From: Protea cynaroides
Taxonomy: Eukaryota > Streptophyta > Magnoliopsida > Proteales > Proteaceae
Assembly (NCBI GenBank): GCA_028583415.1
Contig: CM053269.1
Location: forward strand, 33,794,254-33,858,253
DNA: 64,000 bases
Direction: 5' to 3'
Shown here: positions 12,237-23,440 of the stretch, in pieces
Position numbering within the stretch: position 1 is the stretch's first letter
Layout: the number at the start of each line of letters is the position of its first letter
The notes under the pieces: generated by a model
What the model saw: the letters and a program-made list of their open reading frames with translations, nothing else
What the model was told of the DNA's origin: nothing
Databases searched by the model: none
Program-made: the position numbers and the translations under genes

Positions 12237-12505
12237 TGTTTAACTTTCGTATTTGGTATTTGTAATAGTTTGATATATTTATGTTTTGATTACTTGGAGA
12301 TAACTGGACTATTTAATTATTTATCATGATAGACCTCAGTTCATTTTTAATAAGACTTCCGTTATTTACTTTATTATCTCTGATTAATGTGGAATGTATT
12401 TTGGTTTAAGATGGTTGGCATAGCCTATACGAGATCCTAGTTTGAACCGTTGGTTCTTATGACGGTTCATCACACCATTGGTTAGTCCAGAATTGAGATG
12501 TGACA

Positions 12506-12954
12506 TGGCATATTTGATAAGACCGATGACAAAATAATGCATTAAAATATTAAACATCACACAAGCTTCAATCGATGCAACTCTTTAAATAAGAAAACTT
12601 GATTTTTAGAGTGCAATTCTTTTTTTGTAGAGATCTTTTAGTAAGGCAGATAGGTTATTATTGGGTTTAGTTTGCTAAACTATCATGACATGACGACCTC
12701 TCTCCCACTACCCTTACTCCAACACTCCAAGTTCTATATACCACATGGCATATCAGATAAGGTAGATGACAAAATCAAGCCTTGAAATTTTCAAGATCAC
12801 ACAAGCTTGGAGAGAGAGAGAAAGAGATACATGGGAAAATATTTGATTGAATCTGAGTTTTGAATTTGACCTATGGCAAATTCACATCATTAGATAAATA
12901 TGGATGTGTCAAATTTTCCACATCATATTCCAAATGGAAAAAACTTGGGTGTTG
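12506..12954 (+). repeat. ~960-bp repeat unit, copy 1, right part
   Basis: It resumes unit 1 after the A3 insertion (TGGCATATTTGATAAG). It holds two sub-copies, about 240 bp apart, of the word series GATGACAAAAT...GCATT.AAATAT...CACACAAGCTT. It ends AAATTTTCCACATCATATTCC...AACTTGGGTGTTGG. Confidence 0.6.
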
Positions 12955-13913
12955 GTGTAAATGGACATGCTCTATTTAAAATACGTCAGAGAATGCATGG
13001 AACCCATTTTGGAACACACTCTTTACCCATTCTACATTTTAAGTCCATAAAAAAAATGCCTTGCTCTTTAACAAATCTATTATATTTTAAGGATACATTC
13101 TCAGAATGAGAATGCATGCATCTAAGGAATGCATACCAAACACCCTTAGATTATACAAGAAACAAGGGAGAATAGTTCATATATGTTTTGGTAACGTTCT
13201 TTCGAAGTAGTTATGTTATTGTGCCTTCCTAACCCTTTTTTTTATTTCTTTTTTTTATTCAAAAATATTTCTTACTCCACATTACCAAACATAACTTCTT
13301 CCATATAGAAGTATTTCTTAGAACATACAAAATATTTTTGACGTTTGACTCAAAAAACATTTTTAAATAATAAAAACACTACTAAACGTAGCCAACCTAT
13401 CCCAAATAATGCATCATCTATCAAACGGCTACATGGCATATTGGATAAGGTAAATGACAAAATAAAGCATTGAAATATTTAGGATCACACAAGCTTCTAA
13501 CAGTGTAGCTCTTGAACCAAGAAACCATGATCTTTGGAGTTCGGTTATTTTTTGGTAGAGATCATTTTAATTAGGTAGTAGGTTTTTATTGGGTTTAACT
13601 TGCTAGACTATCCTAACGTGACAACCTTACTCCCACCGCCTTTACAACTACACTTCAAGTTCTATATCACATGGCATACTAGATAAGGTAGATGGCAAAA
13701 TCATGCATTGAAATATTCAAGCTCACACAAGCATGGAGAGAGAGTCCATACACATACATTTTTTTTTTTTTTGGTAGAATCCATACACATGCATGGGAGA
13801 ATATACAATTGAATTTGAGTCTAGAATTTGACACATGCCAAATCCGCACTATTACATAAATTTGCATGTGTAAAATTTTCTATATTACTTTACAAGTGGC
13901 AAAAACTTGGGTG
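12955..13913 (+). repeat. ~960-bp repeat unit, copy 2 (complete)
   Basis: A full tandem copy of about 959 bp, starting TGTAAATGGACATGCTC and ending CAAGTGGCAAAAACTTGGGTGTT. The order of landmarks is identical to copy 1. It is AT-rich and has no coding potential (the frames at 12900-13109 and 13679-13867 are low-complexity). Confidence 0.65.
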
Positions 13914-14395
13914 TTTGCGTAAATTGACATGATCCATTTATAAATATGTCAAAGAATGGAACTTTTTTGAACCCATTATAGAACATGCTCTTTAACCCAT
14001 TCTCAATATATTTTAAGAATACATTCTTAAAATGGAGAATGCATCTTAGTAATTTATTTCAAAAATGCATACGAACACCCTTAGGCTGCATTTAGTCATG
14101 TTTTTGTGCTGGAACGGTATTCTTCTCACAAAATTGTCTTATTTCATTTTTACGCTGGAATATTGGTGTTATTTGGCTCAAGAATAGCATAAAATTATGT
14201 TTGCTAAACATGTTCTAGAACTTGTTCTAAAAAAAATAAATGAACAAAATGGGGTTTGGTAACTCCATTATAGAAATTGTTCTTACCACTACAATCCATA
14301 TTTATGGAAATGATGTTACTTCATACTTAACTAAAAATATTACATAAATGTGATTGCCTCACAATTAATTCAAATAATAACATAAATGAGAAAAT
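13914..14395 (+). repeat. ~960-bp repeat unit, copy 3 (partial) and flank
   Basis: It starts TGCGTAAATTGACATGATCC and follows the unit to about 14090 (ACACCCTTAGGC). From there to 14395 is AT-rich sequence I cannot classify. The Copia element at 14396 inserted here, and a further piece of unit-like sequence (CTTAGACTATACAAGAAACAAGGGA) reappears beyond it at 21090-21230. Confidence 0.5.
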
Positions 14396-14640
14396 TGTAA
14401 GAAATCATCAATCCATATGTATGTCATATGCGGAAATAAGATTCGATATACCCGTAATGTAAGGATCGATTCCCGCCAGTGTTCATCCAACCGAATAGTC
14501 CTCTACAATGCACTCTTTTATGCCTCTCTTTGTGATCAAAAGAGAAGAGAGGGAAAGGGTTTCTGTGCACTTACATTATTTTCAAACAAAAAACGTGTAC
14601 TGAATATGGATCAGAGTGGCATGTGGGTCACTCACTCACA
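14396..14640 (-). repeat. 3' LTR of Copia-2
   Basis: It begins TGTAAGAAATCATCAATC and ends GTCACTCACTCACA. It aligns with 20418-20803 except for an internal deletion just after AAAAACGTG. The two copies also differ by many substitutions, so the insertion is old. Confidence 0.85.
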
Positions 14641-14651
14641 TTCTTCCACTT
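14641..14651 (-). other. Polypurine tract of Copia-2
   Basis: Minus-strand AAGTGGAAGAA directly abuts the 3' LTR, where plus-strand DNA synthesis is primed. Confidence 0.6.
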
Positions 14652-15040
14652 GGCCCATATTGCCACCTGACAAGTCATTTTTTAGAGTTATAACCTGATG
14701 TATGGTCATACATTAACTTTCAGATCCTTCCTTATGGACTTATTCTTTATGTTCATAATAAAACTCCCAACCCATGAATCATGGTGGTACATATCCATAC
14801 AATAAGAATACTTCATTCCATGTATTACAATGGACTATTCATTTTAGGACTAACCTCCATTGTAACAATCCAACTTTATAGAATCAATTCAACAATCAAT
14901 TCAAAGGTCTACTTTATTACCATGAAACTTTATAGGCATCTGTCATTACAAAAATTTATGTATACAACAAAATAAATGATAACAAATAACTTTATTTTGA
15001 GTCATAAAAACTTTACATTGCAATGTCATAAATAAAACAT

Positions 15041-15265
15041 TCAAACACTTAATGATTTACATGATCCCATATGATCCACGTGAGCTACATACACCTTGGG
15101 CAAAAAACCTTTAGTGAAAGGATCAGTTATCATATCATTAGTGCCAATATATTCTATCTGAATGCGACTATCTCGAACGTCTTCTTTAATAACAAAATAC
15201 TTTATCTCAATGTATCGATGGCGACGCACTGAGCATGTGTTAGAAAAACGTACTACTGCAATCAC
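15041..15265 (-). pseudogene. Copia-2 RNase H / C-terminal fragment
   Basis: The product has KHIEI-like sequence (RRHRYIEIKYFVIKEDV), then QIEYIGTNDMITDPFTKGF and a terminal HVDHMGS, the standard end of Copia polyproteins (x-H-I-x...D-x-x-T-K). The upstream RNase H core with its catalytic Asp and Glu is unreadable between 15270 and 15750. It is a broken remnant. Confidence 0.8.
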
Positions 15266-15751
15266 AGTAGATCCTTATAGGTTTTTCAATAGAACTTATA
15301 ATCTTTCAATCTGTGATAAACTACCTCAACCATGATGCCTAAGAAACTGTTTTATAGCATGCCACCACTTCTGCTTCAACAAATAGAAGAGACTGTCTTA
15401 GGTTGCTTTACGTTGTGCCAAGACACTACTCCTCCAACTAACAAAAATGAAGCCAGAAGTAGACTTCTTTGTTTCTCCACATTTAGCAAAATTTGAATCT
15501 AAGTAGTCAGTTAGATCCAAAACATCAACATGCCTATATGCGAGCATGTATGTGATCCTTAGTACCCTATAAGTATCTTAGTACTTTCTTTGCTGCTGTC
15601 TAATGTGGCAAACTAGGGTTCTTTTGGAACCTACCCAATACTCCCACTGAAAATGAGATGTCAGGCTTGGTACAGACCTAAGCATACGTCAAGCTATCTA
15701 TCGCTAATGCATAAGGGATATTTTGCATTGCCTGTTGCTCTAGATTGGTCT

Positions 15752-16504
15752 TTAGACATTACTCAGACTAAGTTTGTCGTCTTTAACAAGAGGTGCTACA
15801 CTTGATAAACATTGCTTCATCTTGAACTGTTTTAAAACTTTATCAATATAACCCTTTTGGGATAGTCTTAAGGTCTTAAGAGACCTATCCCTATGAATCT
15901 CTATGCCTAAGACATATGAGGCTTCACCCATATCCTTCACGTCAAAGTTTTAAATCAAGAAATGTTTATTCTAACGTATCATCCCTAGATCATATAACAC
16001 TAGTATGGTGAAACTAGCTCCCTTGATCTTTATGTAAATGTATTGATTAGCTCGATTATCCATAAAACTGTAGGAAGTAATTGTCCTACCAAATTTCAAA
16101 TACTAATATCAGGAAGCTTGTTTCAATCCATATATGGATTTCTTGAGCTTGCATACTAAATGACCTCCTTTATCCGAAGTAAAAACTTTAGGTTGATCCA
16201 TGTATACCTTTTCAATCAAATCATTGTTTAAAAATACCGTCTTGACATCAACCTGGTGTAGCTTAAAATCATAGTGAGCAACCAGTGCCATGATGATCCT
16301 CAAATAATCTTTTCTAGTTACAGGCAAAAAAGTTTCTTTATAATCAATGTTAACCTTCTGATTATAACCCGTTGCCATGAGTCGGGCATTTTGTCTTTCG
16401 ATATTGCCATGTGGGTCTCTCTTAGTCGTGAAAACCCATTTATACCCCACAGTAGAGGTGTCCTTAGGTAATTCTACAAGTTCCCATACTTGATTCTTTG
16501 ACAT
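15752..16504 (-). pseudogene. Copia-2 reverse transcriptase remnant
   Basis: Two blocks are readable. The block at 16109-16504 starts with the KNQVWELVELP motif and continues through GYKWVFTTKRDPHG, TGYNQKVNIDYKETF and QVDVKTVFLNNDL to KKSIYGLKQAS, the Copia RT N-terminal half. The block at 15752-15940 carries MKDMGEASYVLGIEI and LSQKGYIDKVLKQF. The segment between them, where the YVDD catalytic motif should lie, is degraded. Not functional. Confidence 0.88.
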
Positions 16505-17463
16505 AGATTATATTTCATTCTATATAGCATTATGCCATAAAATAGAATCTACACAATCTATAGCCCGTGAAAATGATGTCAGATCATCACTTATTCCAAT
16601 ATCAATTTCACAGTCTTGGAGATACACTTGATAATTTGAAGGGATTGTCGATTTTTTCTCTCTCAGGGATCTCCTTAAAACTTATGGCTTGGGATTGGTT
16701 TCTTGATTCTGAACCACAGGTTCAGTGATAATTGGTTCCTAATGTGGTGTATCTTGATGTGGTAATTCATCATGAATTGGTGGTGGTTGTTCATGAACCA
16801 TAGGCACCACTGGTAAAGGGATAAAACCCTAACCTCTAGATGTAGAAGGAATTGTCGAGACATCTTATTCATTAAACTCAATGGTTCGCTTATATACTGC
16901 CATTGTTGTTACCATCCTCTAGAAATTTGATAACTTTAGACTCTACAATGGTAAGACTATATAAAGGACAATAAAACTTGTAACCCTTAGATCTTTCAAA
17001 ATAGTCAATGAAATATCCATTGACTGTTCTAGGTTCCAATTTCTAAAGATGTAGATTGTAGACTTTTATTTTGGCTTGACAGCCCCATATGCAAGTATGC
17101 TTTAAACTAGGTTTCCATCTATTCCACAACTCAAAAGGAGTTTTGGGAACCGACTTGGATGGTACCCTATTCAAAACATATATCGTTGTCTTAAGAGCTT
17201 CACTTCACAATTTCAGAGGTAGACTAGAGTTACTAATCATACTTTTGACCATATCCATAAGTGTACAGTTTTTTCTTTCAATAAAACCATTTTGATCCAA
17301 AGATCCAAGCAAGGTATATTACGGTATAATACCTTGCTCTTAAAGATACCGTACAAACAGGCCAAGTCTTTGACCATATTCTGTGGTTCTACCATAGTAT
17401 TCACCATCTCTATTTGATCTCACGATCTTCATCACCTTTCCAGTTTGTTTCTCTACTTCCATC

Positions 17464-18045
17464 TTAAAGTTCTTTAAGGTTTAATGCCTTATCTTTATGG
17501 ACTAGAAGATAGAGATACATGAATCTTGAGTGGTCGTTAATAAAGGAGATAAAGTATTTCTGACCATTCAAACATGGAGTAGGAAAAGGTCCACAAATTT
17601 CTGTATGTATAATTTTTAAAAGTTCAGTTGACTTTTTGTCACCTTTCTTGGTTTTGTTAGTCTGCTTTCCCTTAATGTTGTCCACATATAACCCCAGATC
17701 AGTGAAATCAAGAGTCTCAAGAATTCTATCATTTACTAATCTTTTAATTCTGTCACTAGATATGTGACTTAATCTAAGATGCCACAACTGAGAGGATTTC
17801 TCATTCACATTTATTCTCTTTATGTCAATATTGTTTACTAAGAGTAAACTACTTTCATATATTATATTTTGATTTAAGAGAAATAAACCATCAATCAAAG
17901 AACATAAACCAATGATTACATCATTTTTAAAAATCCTTAATTCTATACCAGAAAAATTAAATACATAACCCAAAGGTGTTAATTTGGAAGCAGAAATCAG
18001 ATTCTTTGCAAAAGATGAAACATAAAAGGTTTCTTCTAAATCCAA
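17464..18045 (-). pseudogene. Copia-2 integrase remnant (GAG-pre-integrase and core start)
   Basis: It opens with the protease-to-integrase linker (VSSFAKNLISASKL), then the zinc-binding pre-integrase region LWHLRLSHIS with two His, then HTEICGPFPTP (first core Asp replaced by Glu) and YFISFINDHSRFMYLYLL. The frame stops before the remaining catalytic residues; 16510-17460 holds scattered degraded pol sequence. It is adjacent to the protease remnant as expected in Copia. Confidence 0.88.
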
Positions 18046-18130
18046 TACTTATCCAGATCACAATATCAATCTATAGACACCTACAGCTTCCACTTGAGAC
18101 TTCATTCAGTTTCCTAAATGGATGTGTCTC

Positions 18131-18397
18131 TCAGTTTCTTTCGAAAGTTTTGTCTGCAAAAAAGCCTTGCAAGGTATTGGCCACATGGATTGTCAATCCA
18201 AAATCAATCCACCAGTTATTTGAATAAGAATCAACTAAATTTAATTCATGACAAACCAAAGTTCTCTGACCTGAGATGTCCCTCATGTGCATGATGTGAT
18301 CACACACATCATCCTTACCCTTGTTACTTAATGGGTTTGATTTTTTCATTAGAGTGCTTACTAATAATCTTGTTTGAACTAATAAACTGAGCATCAA
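18131..18397 (-). pseudogene. Copia-2 protease remnant
   Basis: A frame containing WWIDFGLTIHV where Copia proteases have a D-[ST]-G-A active site. The catalytic triplet is altered to D-F-G-L, so the protease is dead. Upstream gag with its zinc knuckle is not readable. Confidence 0.75.
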
Positions 18398-18399
18398 TT

Positions 18400-19826
18400 G
18401 CCTTCATGTAGTCAATGACCTTCTTACATTCAGGAATTAATCCTTTAATGCTCTTTTCGATATTGTTTATGACAAACATTAGGCTCAAGTGGTTAGACCG
18501 CTCCTACTTATCAAAATGAGCAATTTGGACTGACGTACTAGAATCTGTAAGAGCAGTGGGCTCTTCTACATGGAGCGCCATATCTAAATCCATGCACTCT
18601 AAGGTCAAATAAATCTTTTGTTTTCAATCTGAATAATTTTCCCTAGTAAGCATTGGGAGACTAATCTGGTTATAAACTGTAAACAATAATAAAGAAATTT
18701 AGATTTATTGGCGTATAACTTTATACTGATATGAACCCATGTCAATAACCAGTCACACACTAAAATTAATTATAATCTACCTGTGGGCTAAACTTATAAT
18801 CAATTTCAGTATGTGAAACTTTACACCAAGTTGATTAACGTCAAACTTAAGTGACAGACTGATGCGTCCTGCAAAATTACCTGTGGGCTAAGATTATAGT
18901 TTACATCTGTCTAGGCCTGTATTAATAAAACTAAAATGCTACACTACATTTCATAAGGTTGTTCTACACTTGTAGCAGAAGAAGGCTCCCTCTGTCTTGC
19001 AGTTTGACATTCTACCTTATTTCATCTTCTGACAGAAGGAAAGAACATTTTTCTGTAGAGATAATATCAAATTCCAATGCAAAAAATGCAATTTTGTGAT
19101 GCCTACCACTAGAAGGGTATTTCAATCTCTTATGACATCTTTAAATAAGTACTCATAAGTGTTAAAATAAAATTAATTATTTCCTTAATTTCCTTAATTT
19201 TAACATAACTTTACCATAAGTGCATATTTTTCCTTTGTAACTATATATAGTGGCGTTTATTTCTTAATGTCACTAAACAGTGAGATAAAATATTTTGTTA
19301 TTTATGTCTATATACAGTGACGTTTAGACAGTAAATGTCGCAAAAGGGTTATAGACTTTTAGAGACGTTTAAAATGCACTGCCATAAAAGGTGCAGTCAC
19401 TGTTTGAGTGATGTCCGGTTCATAACTATTATATAGTGACATATAATAAAATTAGGTCAGAAATATTAAACGACACCAAACTGTATGACAGAAACACACG
19501 GTTTAAATGGTTCTTGGTCAGACCGAACTGAATCGAACCAAAATGGTTCACACCAAACCAACCTATCCGGTTCAACCAATCTGGGTCCACATCCAGGTTT
19601 AAAACGGGTCTTCGAGTCGACCCATATGGGTCCCCTGTTCAGATCTCGGGTTAACCCTATCAGGGTTACCCAGGTCATGGCATGGATAGATCCGAAAGTT
19701 TTTTTTTAGTGGGTTTGGATTGATCTCGGTTCAATTTCTTGAACCGGGTTGAACCGAAATCCATTATAAACTCTATAGTCCATATTTACCTAAAACCCTT
19801 TAACTGTTCATCGAATTTACAAATAA
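18400..19826. other. Degraded gag and leader region of Copia-2; no readable gene
   Basis: Positions 18400-18660 probably hold the gag C-terminus in broken frames. Positions 18660-19130 are AT-rich leader-like sequence. Positions 19195-19460 hold repeated GTGACGTTTA / AGTGGCGTTTAT words, reminiscent of the GCGGCGTTT repeats at 27540 but weaker. At 19500-19780 there are repeated AACCGAAC/GGTTCAACC words. Confidence 0.4.
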
Positions 19827-20402
19827 TTGCCATCTTTATGCTTTTCTCTCTTACAGAACGCCAAACCTTGCAACGGCGGCGCCAAGGACGTACCAGGATA
19901 TCCGACACTACCCAGAAAGTTCCGACGAAGATGCCAGTCACTGCCATATCAACTTAAAAGGCCGAAGAACCCAAAAAAAAAAGGAGATCGAAAGGAAATC
20001 CCACGGCAGCCTTTGCGGTTTGGCTACGGCAGGCTGCTGGCTGCCCATGGCCGCGGCTGGCTGGCCCTTGCGGCTTGGCCTGCTATGCTTAGTGCGGCCG
20101 ACAGTGCTGCTACGGCTGGCCTGCTGGTTGTGGCGAGTCCAAGTGTGGCCTGCGGGTACGGGTGCGACCCTGCTGGCCTGTGGGCCTGTAGCCATGCGGT
20201 TGCACACCTGCGTGTTGCCTGCTGCCTGCAGGCTCACGCGGCCACCGCCGCTGCCCTTGCAGGTGGCCTGCAGCTGCTGCACAAACTTGCTGGCCGAGGC
20301 AGGCCCTTGCTATGGCCACCGACCAAAGCACATTATATGCTTTGATTTATTCTTTTGATGCTCCACAGCATTGGGTCGCAGTGGACGGGCGGCGGAAACA
20401 CC
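19827..20402 (-). other. GC-rich leader block of Copia-2
   Basis: Positions 19850-20330 are much richer in G+C than their surroundings and built from CGGCTGGCCTGC / GGCCTGC words. Several overlapping frames are open on both strands, a composition effect, so I call none of them a gene. The block ends beside the PBS with CAGTGGACGGGCGGCGGAAACACC. It may be an untranslated leader or captured host DNA; the sequence does not decide. Confidence 0.4.
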
Positions 20403-20414
20403 GCTCTGATACCA
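20403..20414 (-). other. Primer-binding site of Copia-2
   Basis: GCTCTGATACCA on the plus strand equals TGGTATCAGAGC on the element strand, complementary to the 3' end of initiator Met-tRNA. It lies 3 bp inside the 5' LTR. Confidence 0.92.
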
Positions 20415-20417
20415 TAA

Positions 20418-20803
20418 TATAAGAAATCATCAATCGATGTGTATGTCATATGCGAAAATAAGATTTGATATACCCGTAATGTAGGGATGGATTCCCACCA
20501 GTGTTTTTCCAACCGATGTAGTCATCGTCTGAGACACTCTTCTACGCCTGTCTTTGTGATCAAAAGAGAAGAGAGGGAAAGGGTTTTTATGCACTCATTT
20601 TATTTCTAGACAAAGAACGTGATGGAGTTCTCAGATTTGCATAAGTGTGCACAGGACCCTACCCATTAGTATTTATAGATTAATCATCTCCTCCCATCAA
20701 GGATGGATGGTGATCTAGGTGACACATGTCCCTCAGATCCGACGCTTATAACTCTCTTAATGGGGATACTGAATCAGAGTGGTATGTAGGCCACTCACTC
20801 ACA
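20418..20803 (-). repeat. 5' LTR of Copia-2
   Basis: It starts TATAAGAAATCATC (TG mutated to TA) and ends CCACTCACTCACA. It contains the roughly 140 bp (20630-20770) missing from the 3' LTR. Confidence 0.85.
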
Positions 20804-20808
20804 AAAAT

Positions 20809-21229
20809 TTCATTCCTTATTGGTTTCACCCATCTAATGTCAACCATAGCAATACACAATAATGAATAAATCATAAGTATGTTGCTAGACAAAACAATAA
20901 AATTCAATCAATGAGTTTTGATGGATTCAAATCACCATTTCTTGTTCTTTTAATCTGGTTCTTTCTGTGAGAATGGAAGAATAGATGAGACATACCAAAC
21001 ACAAAAATGGTATTCTTTGATGTTCTTACATTCCTGTAGAACAGAAGAATAAAAGAACTGTATTTCTGGAGAGTTAACAAACACAACCTTAGACTATACA
21101 AGAAACAAGGGAATGTATTTGGTAACGTTCTTTTGAAGTGTTTTTGTTGTTTTTCTATTTCAGTGGAAAAATTAATTTGTAAAAGTTTCAGAAGTATTTA
21201 TGCTATTATGCCTTCCAAACATGTTTCTG

Positions 21230-21234
<5 letters not shown>
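20809..21234. other. No gene; flank of Copia-2 with a piece of the ~960-bp unit
   Basis: Positions 21090-21230 match the 9840-9990 part of the tandem unit (AGACTATACAAGAAACAAGGGA, GTAACGTTCTTTTGAAGT, CTATTATGCCTTCCAAACATGTTT). The rest is unremarkable AT-rich DNA. Confidence 0.5.

Positions 21235-21307
<73 letters not shown>
21235..21307. repeat. (TA)n microsatellite
   Basis: About 36 uninterrupted TA dinucleotides. Together with 23733-23773 it appears to be one original (TA)n tract split by insertion of LTR-A copy A4. The Ile/Tyr-rich frames here are artefacts. Confidence 0.95.
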
Positions 21308-21310
<3 letters not shown>

Positions 21311-21579
21311 AAAATCCATGTGTGCAAATTTCGAAGACGAAATTTCTTTTAAGAGTGGTGGAGTTGTAAGAGCCGCACGCCACGAACCCGATCTAACCCT
21401 ACGTTCTCGTGTTGTGACCGATCTTCCCATCATAACCGGCTCAAGTGAACCAATTTTATGAAGAAATTACAAGATAAGGTAAGCAACAAGTCAAATTTAG
21501 TTGGTGTGGTTGACTGTTTAAGTTTGTGTGGAAGCAATCAGTCAAAAACTAAAAACCAGTAAATTTTGATTGTGTGATC

Positions 21580-21690
21580 GCATTGAGGGGTGTGGTCGAC
21601 CACACATAAGACCACACAACTTGTGGTCACATATTTGGGAGGTGTGGTCGACGGATTCTGCAACCACATGTGCGACCACACGATGTTGAA
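21580..21690 (+). repeat. GTGTGGTCG motif block upstream of the A4 TATA box
   Basis: GTGTGGTCGACCACAC-type words, repeated downstream of the TATA box at 22165-22345, as in A3. Confidence 0.6.
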
Positions 21691-23327
21691 CTGACTCCAT
21701 ATTTAGGAAACTTTCCTAATTTGAGGGGATCTCTTTCCTAATTGGAAAATGACTCTATATAAGGAACGTTCCTTAGCCTCTCTTACTCTTTTAAAACCCA
21801 AATTGAAACTCTAAACCTAAGAGAAAAAGAGAGAGAGGAAGAGAATGAGAAGAAGAGATTTGGAGAAGAAGCTTGGAGAAGGGTTTTGCAAAGAAGAATT
21901 CTATCTCTTTACAGCAAGCTTAAGGTATGAACCCATCTTTGTAAAGCTAAATCGGATAGGATAGGTTCATTTTCGTCAAGTTGATGTGTTAAATCTAATG
22001 TAACGATTTCGGTTATGGAATTTCTAAGGAAAACCATAAGAGAATAGGTTAGGAATAATTGATAAGGATAAACAGTGATTTAAGGCCATAGAATGATCTT
22101 AGGATGAATCTCGTTGATAAACCAAGAGGAGGAACTCATATGAAAAGTAAAAATCAACCAAACTTCGTATGGTCGCAGCTATGGTCAACCACAGGTAAAC
22201 CAGAGAGTCGACCACAGCTATTTGGGAAGTTTCCTAGAATCGTGTGGTGCATGGTGTGATCGCATGATATGCAATCACAAGGATCGACCACACAGTGTGT
22301 GGTCGCGTATATTGAGACCACAGGTTCGACCACACCTACGACCACACGATAACAGCAAATATGTTTTGAGACCAGACAAGGTTTTTGACTACTGTAACTT
22401 GAGAAAATTAATCTCTAACTTAAATACATTAATTGTTTAGGTTCCCCAATAGATTCAAAGTGACTTTCAAAACTTGGGAGAGGAATAAATATCAATCAAA
22501 GGTGAGGGAACAAGACCTAAACTATTTGGATAATAACAAACTATTTTATTTTATTGTGTCTAATACCAGGATTGATTCTATGCTTGCTTGTTTGTAATGT
22601 GCATCTCACATGTCATCCAATATTATTGCTATATTCTGTTCATGCATATTTATTTCTGTCTATTTATTAATATGATGATGATGATGCTAGAAATAGGCAT
22701 GTGATTGTGTGTATGGTTAGTGTGCTAGATGCGAGTGGAGCATCAGGAGAAGAACGTGGCATTGTGGTTCAGCCTGGTCACCAGACTCTAGCTCTATCTC
22801 TATTCAAGTCTTGCCCACTGACATCGTCGTATCACCATTACCTTAGCAGAACTATTACGTCGTAGGGCATCAGGGGAGGTGGTCTCGGACCGTGTGGTCT
22901 TTGACTCTGCCAGGGGACCTTAGTTCTATCTCTATGGATGTATTGAGGGATGCTAGGGTGAGGCCTTGGACACATTTGATGGCATTAGGATTGATTAGTT
23001 GTGAGCCCAGTTTGCAAGCCCTCGTCAGCAGGGGTTTACGTGTTGGTATGGGTAGGGCATCAGGGTAAGTATTGGCGGTGTGTGATCCGGACACTTTAGC
23101 TCTCTCTATTCCATGGTAGGGTGGATGTAGACGACAATGATGTTTTATCCATTGGATGGGCTTACACACTCGTGTATAAAGGTGCGATGGCCACCAATCC
23201 TTTTTATAGCACAGTTGCAAACTTATACTAGACCAAATATATGAATTGAATGCATGCATATGTTTGTTGCATTATTTTGTTTTCTCACTGAACTAGATTA
23301 TGAGCTCACGATACCGTTTTCTTTTAG

Positions 23328-23440
23328 TTTCTAATGTTGTAGGTAATACCGTTGAAGACTACATGAAAGCGTCAACATATAGACACGTGACGGTTATGGA
23401 TGTGCAAGCTGTGGAGGATGAATATGACTCATCAAAATGA
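23328..23440 (+). pseudogene. Exon-like reading frame in LTR A4, cut short
   Basis: Same acceptor (TTTCTTTTAG) and phase as A3. It encodes about 37 residues with NTVEDYMKA and TVMDVQAVEDEYDSSK, then TGA at 23438-23440, a few residues before the Cys-containing end present in A1-A3. It looks like a recently truncated copy. Confidence 0.4.

Larger units (their letters stand above)
10173..12505 (+). mobile_element. Solo LTR, family LTR-A, copy A3
   Basis: A 2,333-bp LTR starting TGTAAGGCCCGCAC and ending TTGAGATGTGACA, flanked by perfect TGGCA duplications (10168-10172 and 12506-12510). The TATA box CTATATAAAGG is at 10535-10545. The leader is purine-rich and ends at the splice donor AAG|GTATGG (10706). 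An acceptor TTTTAG ends at 12099. There is no PBS, internal region or second LTR, so it is a product of LTR-LTR recombination. It interrupts unit 1 of the ~960-bp tandem repeat. Confidence 0.9.
14396..20803 (-). mobile_element. Complete but decayed Copia retrotransposon (Copia-2)
   Basis: A 6,408-bp minus-strand element bounded by perfect AAAAT duplications (14391-14395 and 20804-20808). The 5' LTR is 20418-20803 (386 bp) and the 3' LTR is 14396-14640 (245 bp); the latter lacks about 140 bp present in the former. The PBS is at 20403-20414 (perfect TGGTATCAGAGC on the minus strand). A polypurine-type tract (AAGTGGAAGAA) is at 14641-14651. The domain order protease, integrase, reverse transcriptase, RNase H on the minus strand is that of Copia (Ty1). 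Stops and frameshifts throughout make it non-autonomous. Confidence 0.92.

Noticed and set aside
19827..20358. Overlapping 110-170-residue frames on both strands
   Set aside because: Several frames are open because the block is GC-rich; it lies in the leader of Copia-2 and shows no family motif.
21198..21433. Tyr/Ile-repeat frames on the minus strand
   Set aside because: Products of the (TA)n microsatellite.
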